Notes: a model not told the origin generated them from the letters alone. A DNA stretch of 10,306 nucleotides from Bacteroidales bacterium (GCA_026985625.1 JALSQC010000234.1:1-10306); one strand, 5' to 3'. Counted from the stretch's first letter, positions 1 through 7,724 are shown. Program-made: numbers and translations.

Positions 1-286
1 TAATTTCTATATCGCCTGTGGGTATTTTTGGATTTTTTGATTGTCGTTCTACTACTTTTCCTTGTACTTGTATGACATATTCTCTACCTAATGTTTTTAT
101 TTTATCTATTATTTCTTTGTTTGTAATTTCGGTTTCTGCTGTAATTTGGGTTATTCCGTATCTGTCACGGATATCTATCCAAATCATTTTTCCTTTGTCT
201 CTAATTTTTTGAATCCATCCACTAATAGTTACGTCTTGGCCAATATTTTTTATATTTAATTCGCCACACGTATGAGTTCTATACAT
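1..286 (-). CDS. aspS: Aspartyl-tRNA synthetase, N-terminal part (cut by window edge)
   Basis: The enzyme charges tRNA-Asp with aspartate in the cytoplasm. Only the first 95 codons are visible. The start is ATG at 286-284 and the frame stays open to base 1. The protein begins MYRTHTCGEL and continues with GWIQKIRDKGKMIWIDIRDR and YGITQI. This is the hallmark start of bacterial AspRS, namely the N-terminal OB-fold that binds the tRNA anticodon (compare the RTHxCGEL and GW..R.RD.G...F.DLRDR..I.Q pattern of the family). The catalytic class II domain lies outside the window, so it cannot be said whether the gene is intact. The start is only 11 bp past the infB stop with no hairpin between them, so aspS is probably the last visible gene of the rimP-nusA-infB transcript. 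No clear Shine-Dalgarno site is present, as is usual in Bacteroidota. The assignment to AspRS is firm. Whether it is the discriminating or non-discriminating type cannot be judged here. Confidence 0.93.
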   Translation of the reverse strand, partial: MYRTHTCGELNIKNIGQDVTISGWIQKIRDKGKMIWIDIRDRYGITQITAETEITNKEIIDKIKTLGREYVIQVQGKVVERQSKNPKIPTGDIEI

Positions 287-297
287 ATATGATTTTT

Positions 298-3153
298 TTA
301 TAAGGTTTGTGCTTCTTCTACTTCTTCGTATCCCTCGATTACATCGCCTACTTTAATATCGTTATAGTTTTCGATATTTAGTCCACACTCGTAACCTGCC
401 GATACTTCTTTAACATCGTCTTTAAATCGTTTTAAAGAGCCTAATTTGCCATCGTAAATTACTATTCCTTCGCGTATAATTCTAACTTTTGTATTTCGTT
501 TTATTTTTCCTTCTTTTACTATACAACCGGCAATTGTTCCAACTTTTGATATTTTAAATGTTTCGCGTATTTCGAGTGTGCAAACAATTTTTTCTTTTAT
601 AATTGGTTTAAGCATTCCTTGTATAGCTAGTTTTACTTCGTCTATTATATCGTATATAATTGAGTTAATACGAATTTCTACGCCTAATTTTTCGGCAAGT
701 TTTCTGGCTTGCATCGATGCTCTTACTTGAAAGCCTACAATTATTGCGTCTGATGCGTCGGCAAGTAATACGTCTGATTCTGATATTTGTCCTACTGCTT
801 TATGTAATATTTTTATTTGTATTGTTTCTATTGATAATTTTTGCAGTGCATCTGATAGGGCTTCTATTGAGCCGTCAACGTCTCCTTTAACAATAATATT
901 TAGTTCTTGGAAATCGCCAAGGGCAATACGTCGTCCTATTTCGTCCAGTGTAAGATGTTTTTGTGTTCTAAGATTTTGTTCGCGTTGTAGTTGTTGTCTT
1001 TTGGTTGTAATTTCTTTTGCTTTTTTGTCGCTATCTACAACATTAAATTCGTCGCCTGCTTGTGGTGCTCCGTTTAAACCTAAAATAGTTGCGGGTGTTG
1101 CCGGTGGCACTTCTTCTATTTTTTGGTTTCTTTCGTTAAACATTGCTTTTATATGGCCGTAATTTGTTCCTGCAATAATTAAGTCTCCTACTTTTAATGT
1201 TCCGCCTTGTATTAATAGTGTTGCTACGTATCCTCTACCTTTATCGAGCATTGACTCGAGTACTGTTCCGTGTGCTTTTTTATTTGGGTTTGCTTTTAGT
1301 TCTAATAGTTCGGCTTCGAGCAATACTTTTTCGAGTAGTTCGTCGATATTGATTCCGTTTTTTGCTGATATTTCTTGTGATTGATATTTTCCTCCCCAGT
1401 CTTCTACAAGGTAGTTCATATTTGCTAATTCTTCTTTTATTTTTTCGGGGTTTGCTGCCGGTTTATCTATTTTGTTTATTGCAAATATAATTGGGACTCC
1501 TGCTGCTGCTGCGTGGTTTATTGCTTCGACTGTTTGAGGCATAACACCATCGTCGGCTGCTATTACAATTATAGCTATGTCTGTAATTTTTGCTCCTCGT
1601 GCACGCATTGCTGTAAATGCTTCGTGTCCGGGGGTATCTAAAAATGTTATTTTTTCGCCTGTTTTAAGTTGTATGCTATATGCTCCTATATGTTGTGTTA
1701 TTCCTCCTGCTTCGCCTGCAACTACATTTGTGTTACGAATAAAGTCCAAAAGTTTTGTTTTTCCGTGATCGACATGTCCCATTACGGTAACAATAGGTGG
1801 TCGAGGTAACAAATCTTCTTCTTTGTCTTCTTCGACTTGTATTGATTCTTGTATTTCGGCTCCAATAAAGTTTACTTTGTATCCAAATTCGTCGGCTACT
1901 ATTGATATTGTTTCGGCATCGAGACGTTGATTTATTGATACGAATAATCCAAGGTTCATACATGTTGATATTACATCGGTAACGGGGATGTTCATCATAG
2001 ATGCCAATTCGTTTGCTGTTACAAATTCCGACACTTTTAATATTTCTTTTTCTTTTTGTAGTTTTTCTTCTTCGGCAACAATTTTTTCTCTATCGGCTAA
2101 ACGTTTTTCTCTACGGTGTTTAATTCCTTTATTTTTTTGTTTAGATGTTAGTTTTGCGTATGTTTCGCGAATTTGTTTTTGTATATCTTCTTCGTTAATT
2201 TCGGGTTTTGTAGCTTTTTTATTTTTAGAGAATTTACCTTTTACATGTTTGTTTTTTTTGTTTTTATCGGGTGTCTGTTTGTCTTTATTATCGGTATTTG
2301 GTTTTCTTATTCGTTTACGTTTTTTGGTTTTTTTATCGGTATCTTTAGATGTTGCTATAGGTTTTTTTTCTTTTGGCTTTGGTTCTTTTATTTCTATTTT
2401 CCCTACAACTTTTGGTCCGTCTAATTTTGTATATACTGTTTCGATAAAATTTTCGTCGGTTTGTTTTTTTATTGTTTCGTCTTTTGTTGTTTCTTTTTGT
2501 TCTTTTATTTCTGTTTCTTTTATTTCTGTTTTTTTTGTTTTTTCTTTTGCTTTTCGTTCAGCTTTTTCTTTTTCTTTTTCGGCTTTTGTTTTTTTTGCAG
2601 GTCGTGTTTTTGAGTTTATTTTATCTAAATTTATTTTTCCTACAATTTTAATTTCATCTTCTTTTTTTGTTGTTTTATCGTCTTTAATTTGTTTTTTTTC
2701 GGGTTTTGGGTCTTCTTCTTTTATTTCGTTGTCGGTATTTATAGGTTTGTCTTCGGGTTCGGGTTCAGTCTTTTTTTGGGGTTTTTGTTTTTTATCAAGG
2801 TCTATTTTCCCTATTATTTTAGGTGTTTTTATGGAAGAAGTGTCCTGTTTTTCTTCTGCAATATTTGTATCGTAGATTTCTTTATTATCTTGTTTTTTGT
2901 CAATATTATCATCTAAATCGTCTATAGATATTGATTCTTTCTCAATAACTTTTTTTGCAAGTTCTTCTGATTTTTGTTTAATTGTAATATCTGTGCTATA
3001 TTCTTTTGCAAGAATATCATAGACATTATCGTCAATTTTTGTATTCGGAGTAATTTTATCACCGAGATTAATTTCTTTGCTTTTTAAGAATTCAATAATG
3101 GTTGATGTTCCTACATTAAATTCTTTTGCTACTTTGCTTAGTCTTTTTGCCAT
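298..3153 (-). CDS. infB: Translation initiation factor IF-2
   Basis: This GTPase delivers fMet-tRNA to the 30S subunit and promotes subunit joining. The 951-residue protein is full length. Residues 1-50 form a first IF2_N module (MAKRLSKVAKEFNV). Residues about 51-372 are a very charged Lys/Glu-rich linker. A second IF2_N-type module follows at about 374-430. The G domain has all its motifs: G1 GHVDHGKT (459-466), the G2 region GGITQHIGAY (483-492), G3 DTPGH (506-510), G4 NKID (560-563) and G5 SAK (596-598). The beta-barrel domain II, domain III (about 730-840) and the fMet-tRNA-binding C-terminal domain (about 852-945) complete it. The linker carries three copies of a K(I/V)(I/V)GKI motif and a perfect five-residue tandem repeat. 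The gene starts at ATG 46 bp after nusA and ends 11 bp before aspS. The linker's A-rich coding strand creates a long Phe-rich open frame on the opposite strand, which is not a gene. Confidence 0.98.
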   Translation of the reverse strand: MAKRLSKVAKEFNVGTSTIIEFLKSKEINLGDKITPNTKIDDNVYDILAKEYSTDITIKQKSEELAKKVIEKESISIDDLDDNIDKKQDNKEIYDTNIAEEKQDTSSIKTPKIIGKIDLDKKQKPQKKTEPEPEDKPINTDNEIKEEDPKPEKKQIKDDKTTKKEDEIKIVGKINLDKINSKTRPAKKTKAEKEKEKAERKAKEKTKKTEIKETEIKEQKETTKDETIKKQTDENFIETVYTKLDGPKVVGKIEIKEPKPKEKKPIATSKDTDKKTKKRKRIRKPNTDNKDKQTPDKNKKNKHVKGKFSKNKKATKPEINEEDIQKQIRETYAKLTSKQKNKGIKHRREKRLADREKIVAEEEKLQKEKEILKVSEFVTANELASMMNIPVTDVISTCMNLGLFVSINQRLDAETISIVADEFGYKVNFIGAEIQESIQVEEDKEEDLLPRPPIVTVMGHVDHGKTKLLDFIRNTNVVAGEAGGITQHIGAYSIQLKTGEKITFLDTPGHEAFTAMRARGAKITDIAIIVIAADDGVMPQTVEAINHAAAAGVPIIFAINKIDKPAANPEKIKEELANMNYLVEDWGGKYQSQEISAKNGINIDELLEKVLLEAELLELKANPNKKAHGTVLESMLDKGRGYVATLLIQGGTLKVGDLIIAGTNYGHIKAMFNERNQKIEEVPPATPATILGLNGAPQAGDEFNVVDSDKKAKEITTKRQQLQREQNLRTQKHLTLDEIGRRIALGDFQELNIIVKGDVDGSIEALSDALQKLSIETIQIKILHKAVGQISESDVLLADASDAIIVGFQVRASMQARKLAEKLGVEIRINSIIYDIIDEVKLAIQGMLKPIIKEKIVCTLEIRETFKISKVGTIAGCIVKEGKIKRNTKVRIIREGIVIYDGKLGSLKRFKDDVKEVSAGYECGLNIENYNDIKVGDVIEGYEEVEEAQTL
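2502..2531. repeat. Perfect 15-bp tandem duplication inside the infB linker
   Basis: The unit CTTTTATTTCTGTTT occurs twice in direct succession (2502-2516 and 2517-2531) without a mismatch. In the infB frame it encodes TEIKETEIKE (residues 209-218). The length is a multiple of three, so the frame is kept. The identity at DNA level suggests a recent slippage event in a region under little sequence constraint. Confidence 0.8.
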
Positions 3154-3199
3154 ATCAGACAGTATCAGTTAATTTTAAGTAAATAAAATAAATTTTTTT

Positions 3200-4444
3200 T
3201 TATTCAAACTCTTCTTTTAAAATATCAATTACTTCGATTATTGTTTCTCTTTCAAGGTCGGTCATTTTTTCTAATTCGTCAACATCTTTTTCGAGTACGC
3301 TTTTTGCCGTATCAAATCCTACGTTTTTAAATTGGTCTATAACCCATTCTTCTATTTCGGGTGTAAATTCATATAAATCTACATCATAATCGTCATCGTC
3401 GTCGTTTTCGCGATATACATCTATTTCGTAACCTGTTAGTTTTCCTGCTAATTTAATATTTAAACCGTTTTTTCCTATTGCTAACGATACTTGGTCGGGG
3501 GCTAAGTATACATCGGCTTTTTTATTTTCTTCGTCTATATTTATTGATGATATTTTTGCAGGGCTTAATGCTCTTGTTATATAAAGCTTGGTGTTTGTGC
3601 TGTAGTTTATTACGTCTATATTTTCGTTTCTAAGTTCTCTAACTATTCCGTGTATTCTGGAGCCTTTCATTCCTACGCAGGCTCCAACGGGGTCGATTCT
3701 TTCGTCGTATGATTCTACTGCTACTTTTGCTCTTTCGCCGGGTACACGAACAATTTTTTTTATTGTAATTAGTCCGTCAAATATTTCGGGAACTTCGAGT
3801 TCAAAAAGTCTTTCGAGAAAGTATGGCGATGTTCGTGATAGTTTAATTATAGGGTTATTATTTTTTAGTTCTACTTCTTTAACAACGGCTCTAAGGTTAT
3901 CTCCTTTGCGGTAATAGTCTGATGGTATTTGTTCTTGTTTTGGAAGTATTAGTTCGTTTCCGTCGTCGTCTATTATTAATATTTCTTTTTTCCATACTTG
4001 ATAAACTTCACCGGTTACTATTTCGCCTATTCTGTCTTTGTATTTAATGTATATGTTGTCTTTTTCGAGGTCTGATATTTTTGCATTTAGTGTTTGTCTT
4101 AATGCTAGTATTGCTCTTCGTCCAAAATCTGAGAATTTTACTTCTTCGGTAACTTCCTCGCCTATTTCGTAGTCTTCTTCTATTTTTTTTGCATCGCTAA
4201 GTTTTATTTGTGTATTTTCGTCGGTAAAATCTTCGTCGGCAACAACTTCGCGATTACGCCAAATTTCAAAGTCTCCTTTATCAATATTTATAATAACATC
4301 AAAGATATCGTTAGCTTCGTCGCCAAATTTTTTGTTTAATACGCTTTTAAATGCATCTTCGACAACTCGCATCATTGTTGCTCTATCAATGTTTTTTAGT
4401 TCTTTAAATTCCGAAAATGTTTCGTATAAATTTATATTATTCAT
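3200..4444 (-). CDS. nusA: Transcription termination/antitermination factor NusA
   Basis: NusA binds RNA polymerase and nascent RNA and controls pausing, termination and antitermination. The 414-residue protein shows the family layout. The N-terminal polymerase-binding domain is at about 1-130 and includes the RRAILALRQTLNAKI helix. An S1 domain lies at about 135-200 (GEIVTGEVYQV). KH1 has the signature DPVGACVGMKGSRI (251-264) and KH2 has the loop AIGKNGLNIKLA (322-333). An acidic stretch (NDDDDDYDVD, 347-356) leads into a short helical, helix-hairpin-helix-like tail (about 360-414). The protein is shorter than E. coli NusA (495 residues), which carries two acidic-repeat domains; here there is room for only one such unit. 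The ATG start lies 13 bp after the rimP stop and infB follows after 46 bp, the classic rimP-nusA-infB order. The assignment is secure; the role of the tail is inferred. Confidence 0.97.
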   Translation of the reverse strand: MNNINLYETFSEFKELKNIDRATMMRVVEDAFKSVLNKKFGDEANDIFDVIINIDKGDFEIWRNREVVADEDFTDENTQIKLSDAKKIEEDYEIGEEVTEEVKFSDFGRRAILALRQTLNAKISDLEKDNIYIKYKDRIGEIVTGEVYQVWKKEILIIDDDGNELILPKQEQIPSDYYRKGDNLRAVVKEVELKNNNPIIKLSRTSPYFLERLFELEVPEIFDGLITIKKIVRVPGERAKVAVESYDERIDPVGACVGMKGSRIHGIVRELRNENIDVINYSTNTKLYITRALSPAKISSINIDEENKKADVYLAPDQVSLAIGKNGLNIKLAGKLTGYEIDVYRENDDDDDYDVDLYEFTPEIEEWVIDQFKNVGFDTAKSVLEKDVDELEKMTDLERETIIEVIDILKEEFE

Positions 4445-4457
4445 TTTTTTATAAATT

Positions 4458-4922
4458 TTATTTAAATAATATTTTAACTTTTGTTGATTTTATATTGTCT
4501 ATTTCTAATTTGTGTGTTATTTTTTCTGTTTGTTTTTTTTTATGTCCTTCTTTTTTAATTTTTTTTGTTTCGTCTATTGTTATTTCGTTATTATTTATTG
4601 CTGTTAAAATTCCTTTTATTTTTTCGTTGTTTGTTGTCAATATTTCTACTTCTTTGTTTATGTTTTTTTTATATTGCTCAATTACTTTAAATGGTTTGTC
4701 TAAACCGGGTGACGATACGTAAAGTTCAAAGTCTTCTTTTTCTCTGTCTAAGTTATTTTCTATATGTTTGCTTATTTCTATGCATTTTTCTATACTTATT
4801 CCTTTAAAATTATCTACAAAAACCTCTATCTTGTTTAATTTATTTATTTTTATATCAACTAAAAAATCATCTGTTGATAATTTTTCAAGTACTATTTCTT
4901 TTATCTTTTTTTCGTCTATCAT
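4458..4922 (-). CDS. rimP: Ribosome maturation factor RimP
   Basis: RimP helps assemble the 30S ribosomal subunit. The 154-residue length is normal for the family. The most diagnostic segment is ELYVSSPGLDKPF (residues 66-78), the family's conserved VSSPGLDRPL-type motif at the end of the N-terminal alpha/beta domain. The C-terminal half fits the SH3-like domain, here with a Lys-rich insertion around residues 119-134 (KKIKKEGHKKKQTEKI). The position immediately before nusA is the conserved location across bacteria. The ATG at 4922-4920 is the only sensible start. The leader before it contains a hairpin ending 12 nt upstream. A GAGGAG sequence (4969-4964) sits about 41 nt upstream of the start, too far to act as a normal Shine-Dalgarno site. 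As first gene of the operon, it would be expressed from the promoter candidate at 4980-5011. Confidence 0.95.
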   Translation of the reverse strand: MIDEKKIKEIVLEKLSTDDFLVDIKINKLNKIEVFVDNFKGISIEKCIEISKHIENNLDREKEDFELYVSSPGLDKPFKVIEQYKKNINKEVEILTTNNEKIKGILTAINNNEITIDETKKIKKEGHKKKQTEKITHKLEIDNIKSTKVKILFK

Positions 4923-4927
4923 TTTTT

Positions 4928-4953
4928 AATAAAATAGGGGACATTGTCCCCTA
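4928..4953 (-). terminator. Terminator-like hairpin in the rimP leader
   Basis: On the minus strand, TAGGGGAC-AAT-GTCCCCTA forms a perfect 8-bp, GC-rich stem with a three-base loop (4953-4935). It is followed by TTTTATT (4934-4928) and, five bases later, by the rimP ATG. The GC-rich stem stands out in very AT-rich surroundings. A hairpin with a T-run is the shape of an intrinsic terminator. It lies 87 bp after the stop of the secreted-protein gene, which it could end. It also lies downstream of the proposed rimP promoter, so it would be inside the rimP leader RNA and could act as an attenuator or hinder ribosome access. The tail is interrupted by one A, so termination may be partial. Confidence 0.5.
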
Positions 4954-4979
4954 ATTATCTTTTCTCCTCAAAATCACTG

Positions 4980-5011
4980 CAAATTTATATAAACTTATTA
5001 ATATTTACAAT
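4980..5011 (-). promoter_or_regulatory. Candidate promoter of the rimP-nusA-infB-aspS operon
   Basis: On the minus strand, TAAATTTG (4987-4980) matches the Bacteroidota -7 consensus TAnnTTTG at every fixed position. ATTG (5011-5008) lies exactly 20 bp upstream and fits the -33 TTTG/TTG element. Transcription would begin near 4972-4974 and give a leader of about 50 nt that contains the hairpin at 4935-4953. The match is by eye. Such AT-rich boxes can arise by chance, but both elements and their spacing fit. Confidence 0.5.
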
Positions 5012-5040
5012 ATTATTTTGTAATATTTTTGCAATAACAG

Positions 5041-7698
5041 TTATTGTTTTATTATTTTTTTAATAATTGTTCCTTTATCTGTTCTTAATTTTATAAAATA
5101 TATGCCTTTTTGCAGATTTGTTGTATTGTATATTAGTAAATTGTTTTTGTCTTTTTTTATAGGTATATCCATCATTTGCCTGTAAATATTAAATATAGAG
5201 CAATTGTATATTTTTAATTTACTGCTTTTTATTTGTAAATAATTTTTTGCAGGATTTGGATATATTTTTATGTTGTCGGTATTATGATTATTTATTCCTG
5301 TTTTATAAATTGTTTGTGTTGTTGTATCGCTTCCGCAGAAATTATATGCTATTAGTGTTAATTTAACGGAGTCTGCACTTATTGTGTAAACGGGGTTTGG
5401 TATTGTATATGTTGTTCCGTCGCTAAAAATATATTTAACGCTATCGGCATTATACGATGTGTCGGTAAATGATATTTGATTTCCGTTGTAAGTATAATCT
5501 GCTCCGGCTAAAGGATTGTCACAAATTATAAAATTATCGAGAGCTAATCCCGAATTATTGGTTCCCGAAATATATTTTATTCTGAATTGTATATCTGATT
5601 TTCCTATAAGTGTTGGTAGTTTTTGATAAACGGTTTTCCAATTTCCCGACGAACCAATCCACATATATCCCGAACTATACCAGTTTGTATCTATTGTTGC
5701 CGATACTCCCATAACTTGCCACGAATTACCTGTATCAATTGTTGATTCTAACTGTCCTCCCGAGGGTGATAATGTTTCGCTCCAAATATCTAATTTAATT
5801 TTTGGATTTTTAAGGTTTGAAAAATCAAAACAATTTGCATATAAATATGATTGTTCCGGGTTATTACTGTATCCCGAAAGGTTTGTGACCCAACATTTTG
5901 TTCCCGACGATGCGTTTGTTATTATCGAGTCAGATGGTGTTCCCCATTCCCAACTAGAATTTAAACCCGATGTAGTAAAGTTACCATTATCGGTATCAAA
6001 ATCTTGTATGTATGGGTATGATGTTATTTTTTGATAGTTAATTATTTCTTCGGCAATGCTATCGTTTGTTGTATAATCGTCGTTTATTAAGTTTGTTTTT
6101 ACTATTATATTATGTGTTCCTGTGGCTGATAAGTCTATATTGCTTTGAAATGTGTATGTTAATGTATCATCAAAAGCTATTGCTTGATGTATTGTATCGG
6201 TTACCCAAGTTCCTCCGTCTAATGAGTAAGATATAGGAAACGAATGTATTGTATCTAATCCGTAATTATAAACTTTTACAGTAATATTTTCGTTTGATGA
6301 TAGACTGCAGCCTGTTACCGGATTTAAAATTTGTATAACTCCTAAATCGTGTAAAGGAGATTCGTGTATATATATGTTATCTACGGCAAAACCCTCGCTT
6401 TGTGTAGAATTTCCAACAAAACGTATTCTAAATAATACTTTTGACAATCCTGCAAGGTTAGGCATTTCGTGTTTTACATGTATCCAGCCTCCTGAGCTTC
6501 CTGTCCATCCCTGATAAGGCGAACTTGATGGTGTGTTATACCAATTTTCTCCATCGTTTATTGTTCCTATTGTTGTAAAGTGTATACCACTATCAACTGA
6601 ATATTCTAATATTGCATAATCGTAATTTGCTGTTTCGTACCAAATATCACTTTCGAAAACAGGTTGTACCAAATTTGAAAAATCGAAGCCGGGGCCTACT
6701 AAGTATGACTCTTCAAATTTATTTGTCAACGAATCTAATGATGTTACCCAAGCTTTTGTTCCCGATGCTGCAGAATTAATTATTGGTGCATTTGGTGTTC
6801 CTAACTCCCAAGTTGAATAATTACGTAAATGTCCCGGATAAAATACTCTTTCACTCCACCAATCATTTGATGTCTCAAAATCTTGATAATACGGGAAAGT
6901 ATTTACCATACTTGTATGATATATTTTTACATTAAGCGTATCGTTATTTAGATTTCCGTCTCCTGCAAGTTCCGAATATAATGTAAAGTCGTATTCTCCT
7001 ACAGACGACATATCTTGATGTTGATTAAAAAAATGATAATATCTATCGCCGGGAGCTAAAGTAGTATCAACATAATCGGTATATAAAGAGCCTCCGTTTA
7101 CCGAGTAATTTAAATAGAAATTATGTATGGTATCGTATCCCTCGTTAAAAACCTCTAAATGCACTTGTTGATCGTTATTTAAACTACACGACGAACGTGG
7201 AACCCAAAAAGTATATATTGCCAAATCGTATTGATGCGATTCCGAAACCTCAATGTTAAAGTTTGTTGTCATTGTTAATCCTGCAAAGTCGTGAGTAGAA
7301 ACAACTATATAATATGTGGAATCGGCTTGCAAAGGCACCGAAAAAATTTCCAAATCGCTATTATCAGAGCTATCTCGTGCAATGCAAATTGCCGAAGGCG
7401 AATCGGGACAACCTTTTATTACAAATATTCCCGGAGCATAATCTACATTAGTAATTTTAATATGTATATTTATGTTGCTTGCAGGTTTATATCTAAACAC
7501 ATAATCGTCTCCACTCATATATGTTGTATTTATATTTGTTCCGGTATAATTGTTTCCGGCATCGCCGGTATTTAACCCTGTTTTTACAAAAGGTAACGAG
7601 TTTATACTATCGGGGTTAGCACAAGTGCTACCGGTTTGTGCAAAACTTAAAGTTGAAGCAATAAGTGTAATAACTAAAAAAATAAGATATTTTATCAT
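5041..7698 (-). CDS. Secreted T9SS cargo protein with duplicated CARDB-like/cleaved-adhesin-like units
   Basis: The 885-residue protein is predicted to be exported and attached to, or released from, the cell surface by the type IX system. It opens with a signal peptide (MIKYLIFLVITLIASTLSFA, cleavage before Gln21). ATG at 7698 is preferred because the upstream extension begins with TTG and would put charged residues before the signal. Residues about 22-152 resemble a PPC-like beta domain. Two homologous units follow (156-447 and 449-726). Each has a CARDB-like module (VFNEGYDTIH / VYNYGLDTIH) and a jelly-roll resembling the cleaved-adhesin or choice-of-anchor J family (YYQDFET, WELGTP, SGTKAWVT, FDFSNL, ending AVDNIYI). 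A PKD-like domain spans about 730-795. The type A sorting domain is at about 808-885 (KIYPNPAKNYL at the start, KGIYFIKL near the end). No catalytic motif is visible. An adhesive or structural role is inferred, and no substrate can be named. Confidence 0.9.
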   Translation of the reverse strand: MIKYLIFLVITLIASTLSFAQTGSTCANPDSINSLPFVKTGLNTGDAGNNYTGTNINTTYMSGDDYVFRYKPASNINIHIKITNVDYAPGIFVIKGCPDSPSAICIARDSSDNSDLEIFSVPLQADSTYYIVVSTHDFAGLTMTTNFNIEVSESHQYDLAIYTFWVPRSSCSLNNDQQVHLEVFNEGYDTIHNFYLNYSVNGGSLYTDYVDTTLAPGDRYYHFFNQHQDMSSVGEYDFTLYSELAGDGNLNNDTLNVKIYHTSMVNTFPYYQDFETSNDWWSERVFYPGHLRNYSTWELGTPNAPIINSAASGTKAWVTSLDSLTNKFEESYLVGPGFDFSNLVQPVFESDIWYETANYDYAILEYSVDSGIHFTTIGTINDGENWYNTPSSSPYQGWTGSSGGWIHVKHEMPNLAGLSKVLFRIRFVGNSTQSEGFAVDNIYIHESPLHDLGVIQILNPVTGCSLSSNENITVKVYNYGLDTIHSFPISYSLDGGTWVTDTIHQAIAFDDTLTYTFQSNIDLSATGTHNIIVKTNLINDDYTTNDSIAEEIINYQKITSYPYIQDFDTDNGNFTTSGLNSSWEWGTPSDSIITNASSGTKCWVTNLSGYSNNPEQSYLYANCFDFSNLKNPKIKLDIWSETLSPSGGQLESTIDTGNSWQVMGVSATIDTNWYSSGYMWIGSSGNWKTVYQKLPTLIGKSDIQFRIKYISGTNNSGLALDNFIICDNPLAGADYTYNGNQISFTDTSYNADSVKYIFSDGTTYTIPNPVYTISADSVKLTLIAYNFCGSDTTTQTIYKTGINNHNTDNIKIYPNPAKNYLQIKSSKLKIYNCSIFNIYRQMMDIPIKKDKNNLLIYNTTNLQKGIYFIKLRTDKGTIIKKIIKQ
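5521..7233 (-). repeat. Two tandem homologous protein units in the T9SS cargo gene
   Basis: Unit 1 (7233-6358, residues 156-447) and unit 2 (6354-5521, residues 449-726) align along their whole length. Paired motifs are DLAIY/DLGVI, SCSL/GCSL, EGYDTIH/YGLDTIH, YYQDFET/YIQDFDT, WELGTP/WEWGTP, SGTKAWVT/SGTKCWVT, FDFSNL/FDFSNL, DIWYET/DIWSET and AVDNIYI/ALDNFII. The similarity is clear in protein but diverged, so the duplication is old. Confidence 0.8.
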
Positions 7699-7724
7699 AA
7701 TTTTAAATTTATATATTAATTTTA

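Noticed and set aside
18..212. A 64-codon plus-strand open frame at the left edge
   Set aside because: It lies wholly antisense to the aspS start, which is strongly supported by conserved AspRS sequence.
1733..1963. A 76-codon minus-strand frame inside infB
   Set aside because: It is a shifted frame of the IF-2 coding region covering the G1 motif and the second IF2_N module. The infB frame is intact through this region, so it is not a frameshifted part or a separate gene.
1988..2875. A 295-codon open frame on the plus strand, opposite the infB linker
   Set aside because: It is Phe/Ser-rich because the opposite strand is Lys/Glu-rich with A-rich codons. The low-complexity composition mirrors the linker and there is no independent coding signal.
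3154..3199. A possible regulatory element in the nusA-infB gap (ATCAG repeated at 3155 and 3165)
   Set aside because: The repeat is five bases long, there is no stem-loop or promoter box, and it is easily a chance match.
4417..4722. A 101-codon hydrophobic plus-strand frame opposite rimP
   Set aside because: It is antisense to a well-supported rimP, and its hydrophobic character follows from the Lys/Ile-rich opposite strand.
4885..4944. A possible 19-codon upstream reading frame starting at the ATG in the rimP leader hairpin and overlapping the rimP start
   Set aside because: The ATG is buried in the stem-loop, GAGGAG is 19 nt away, and the frame ends by chance soon after the rimP start. 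There is no evidence of translation.
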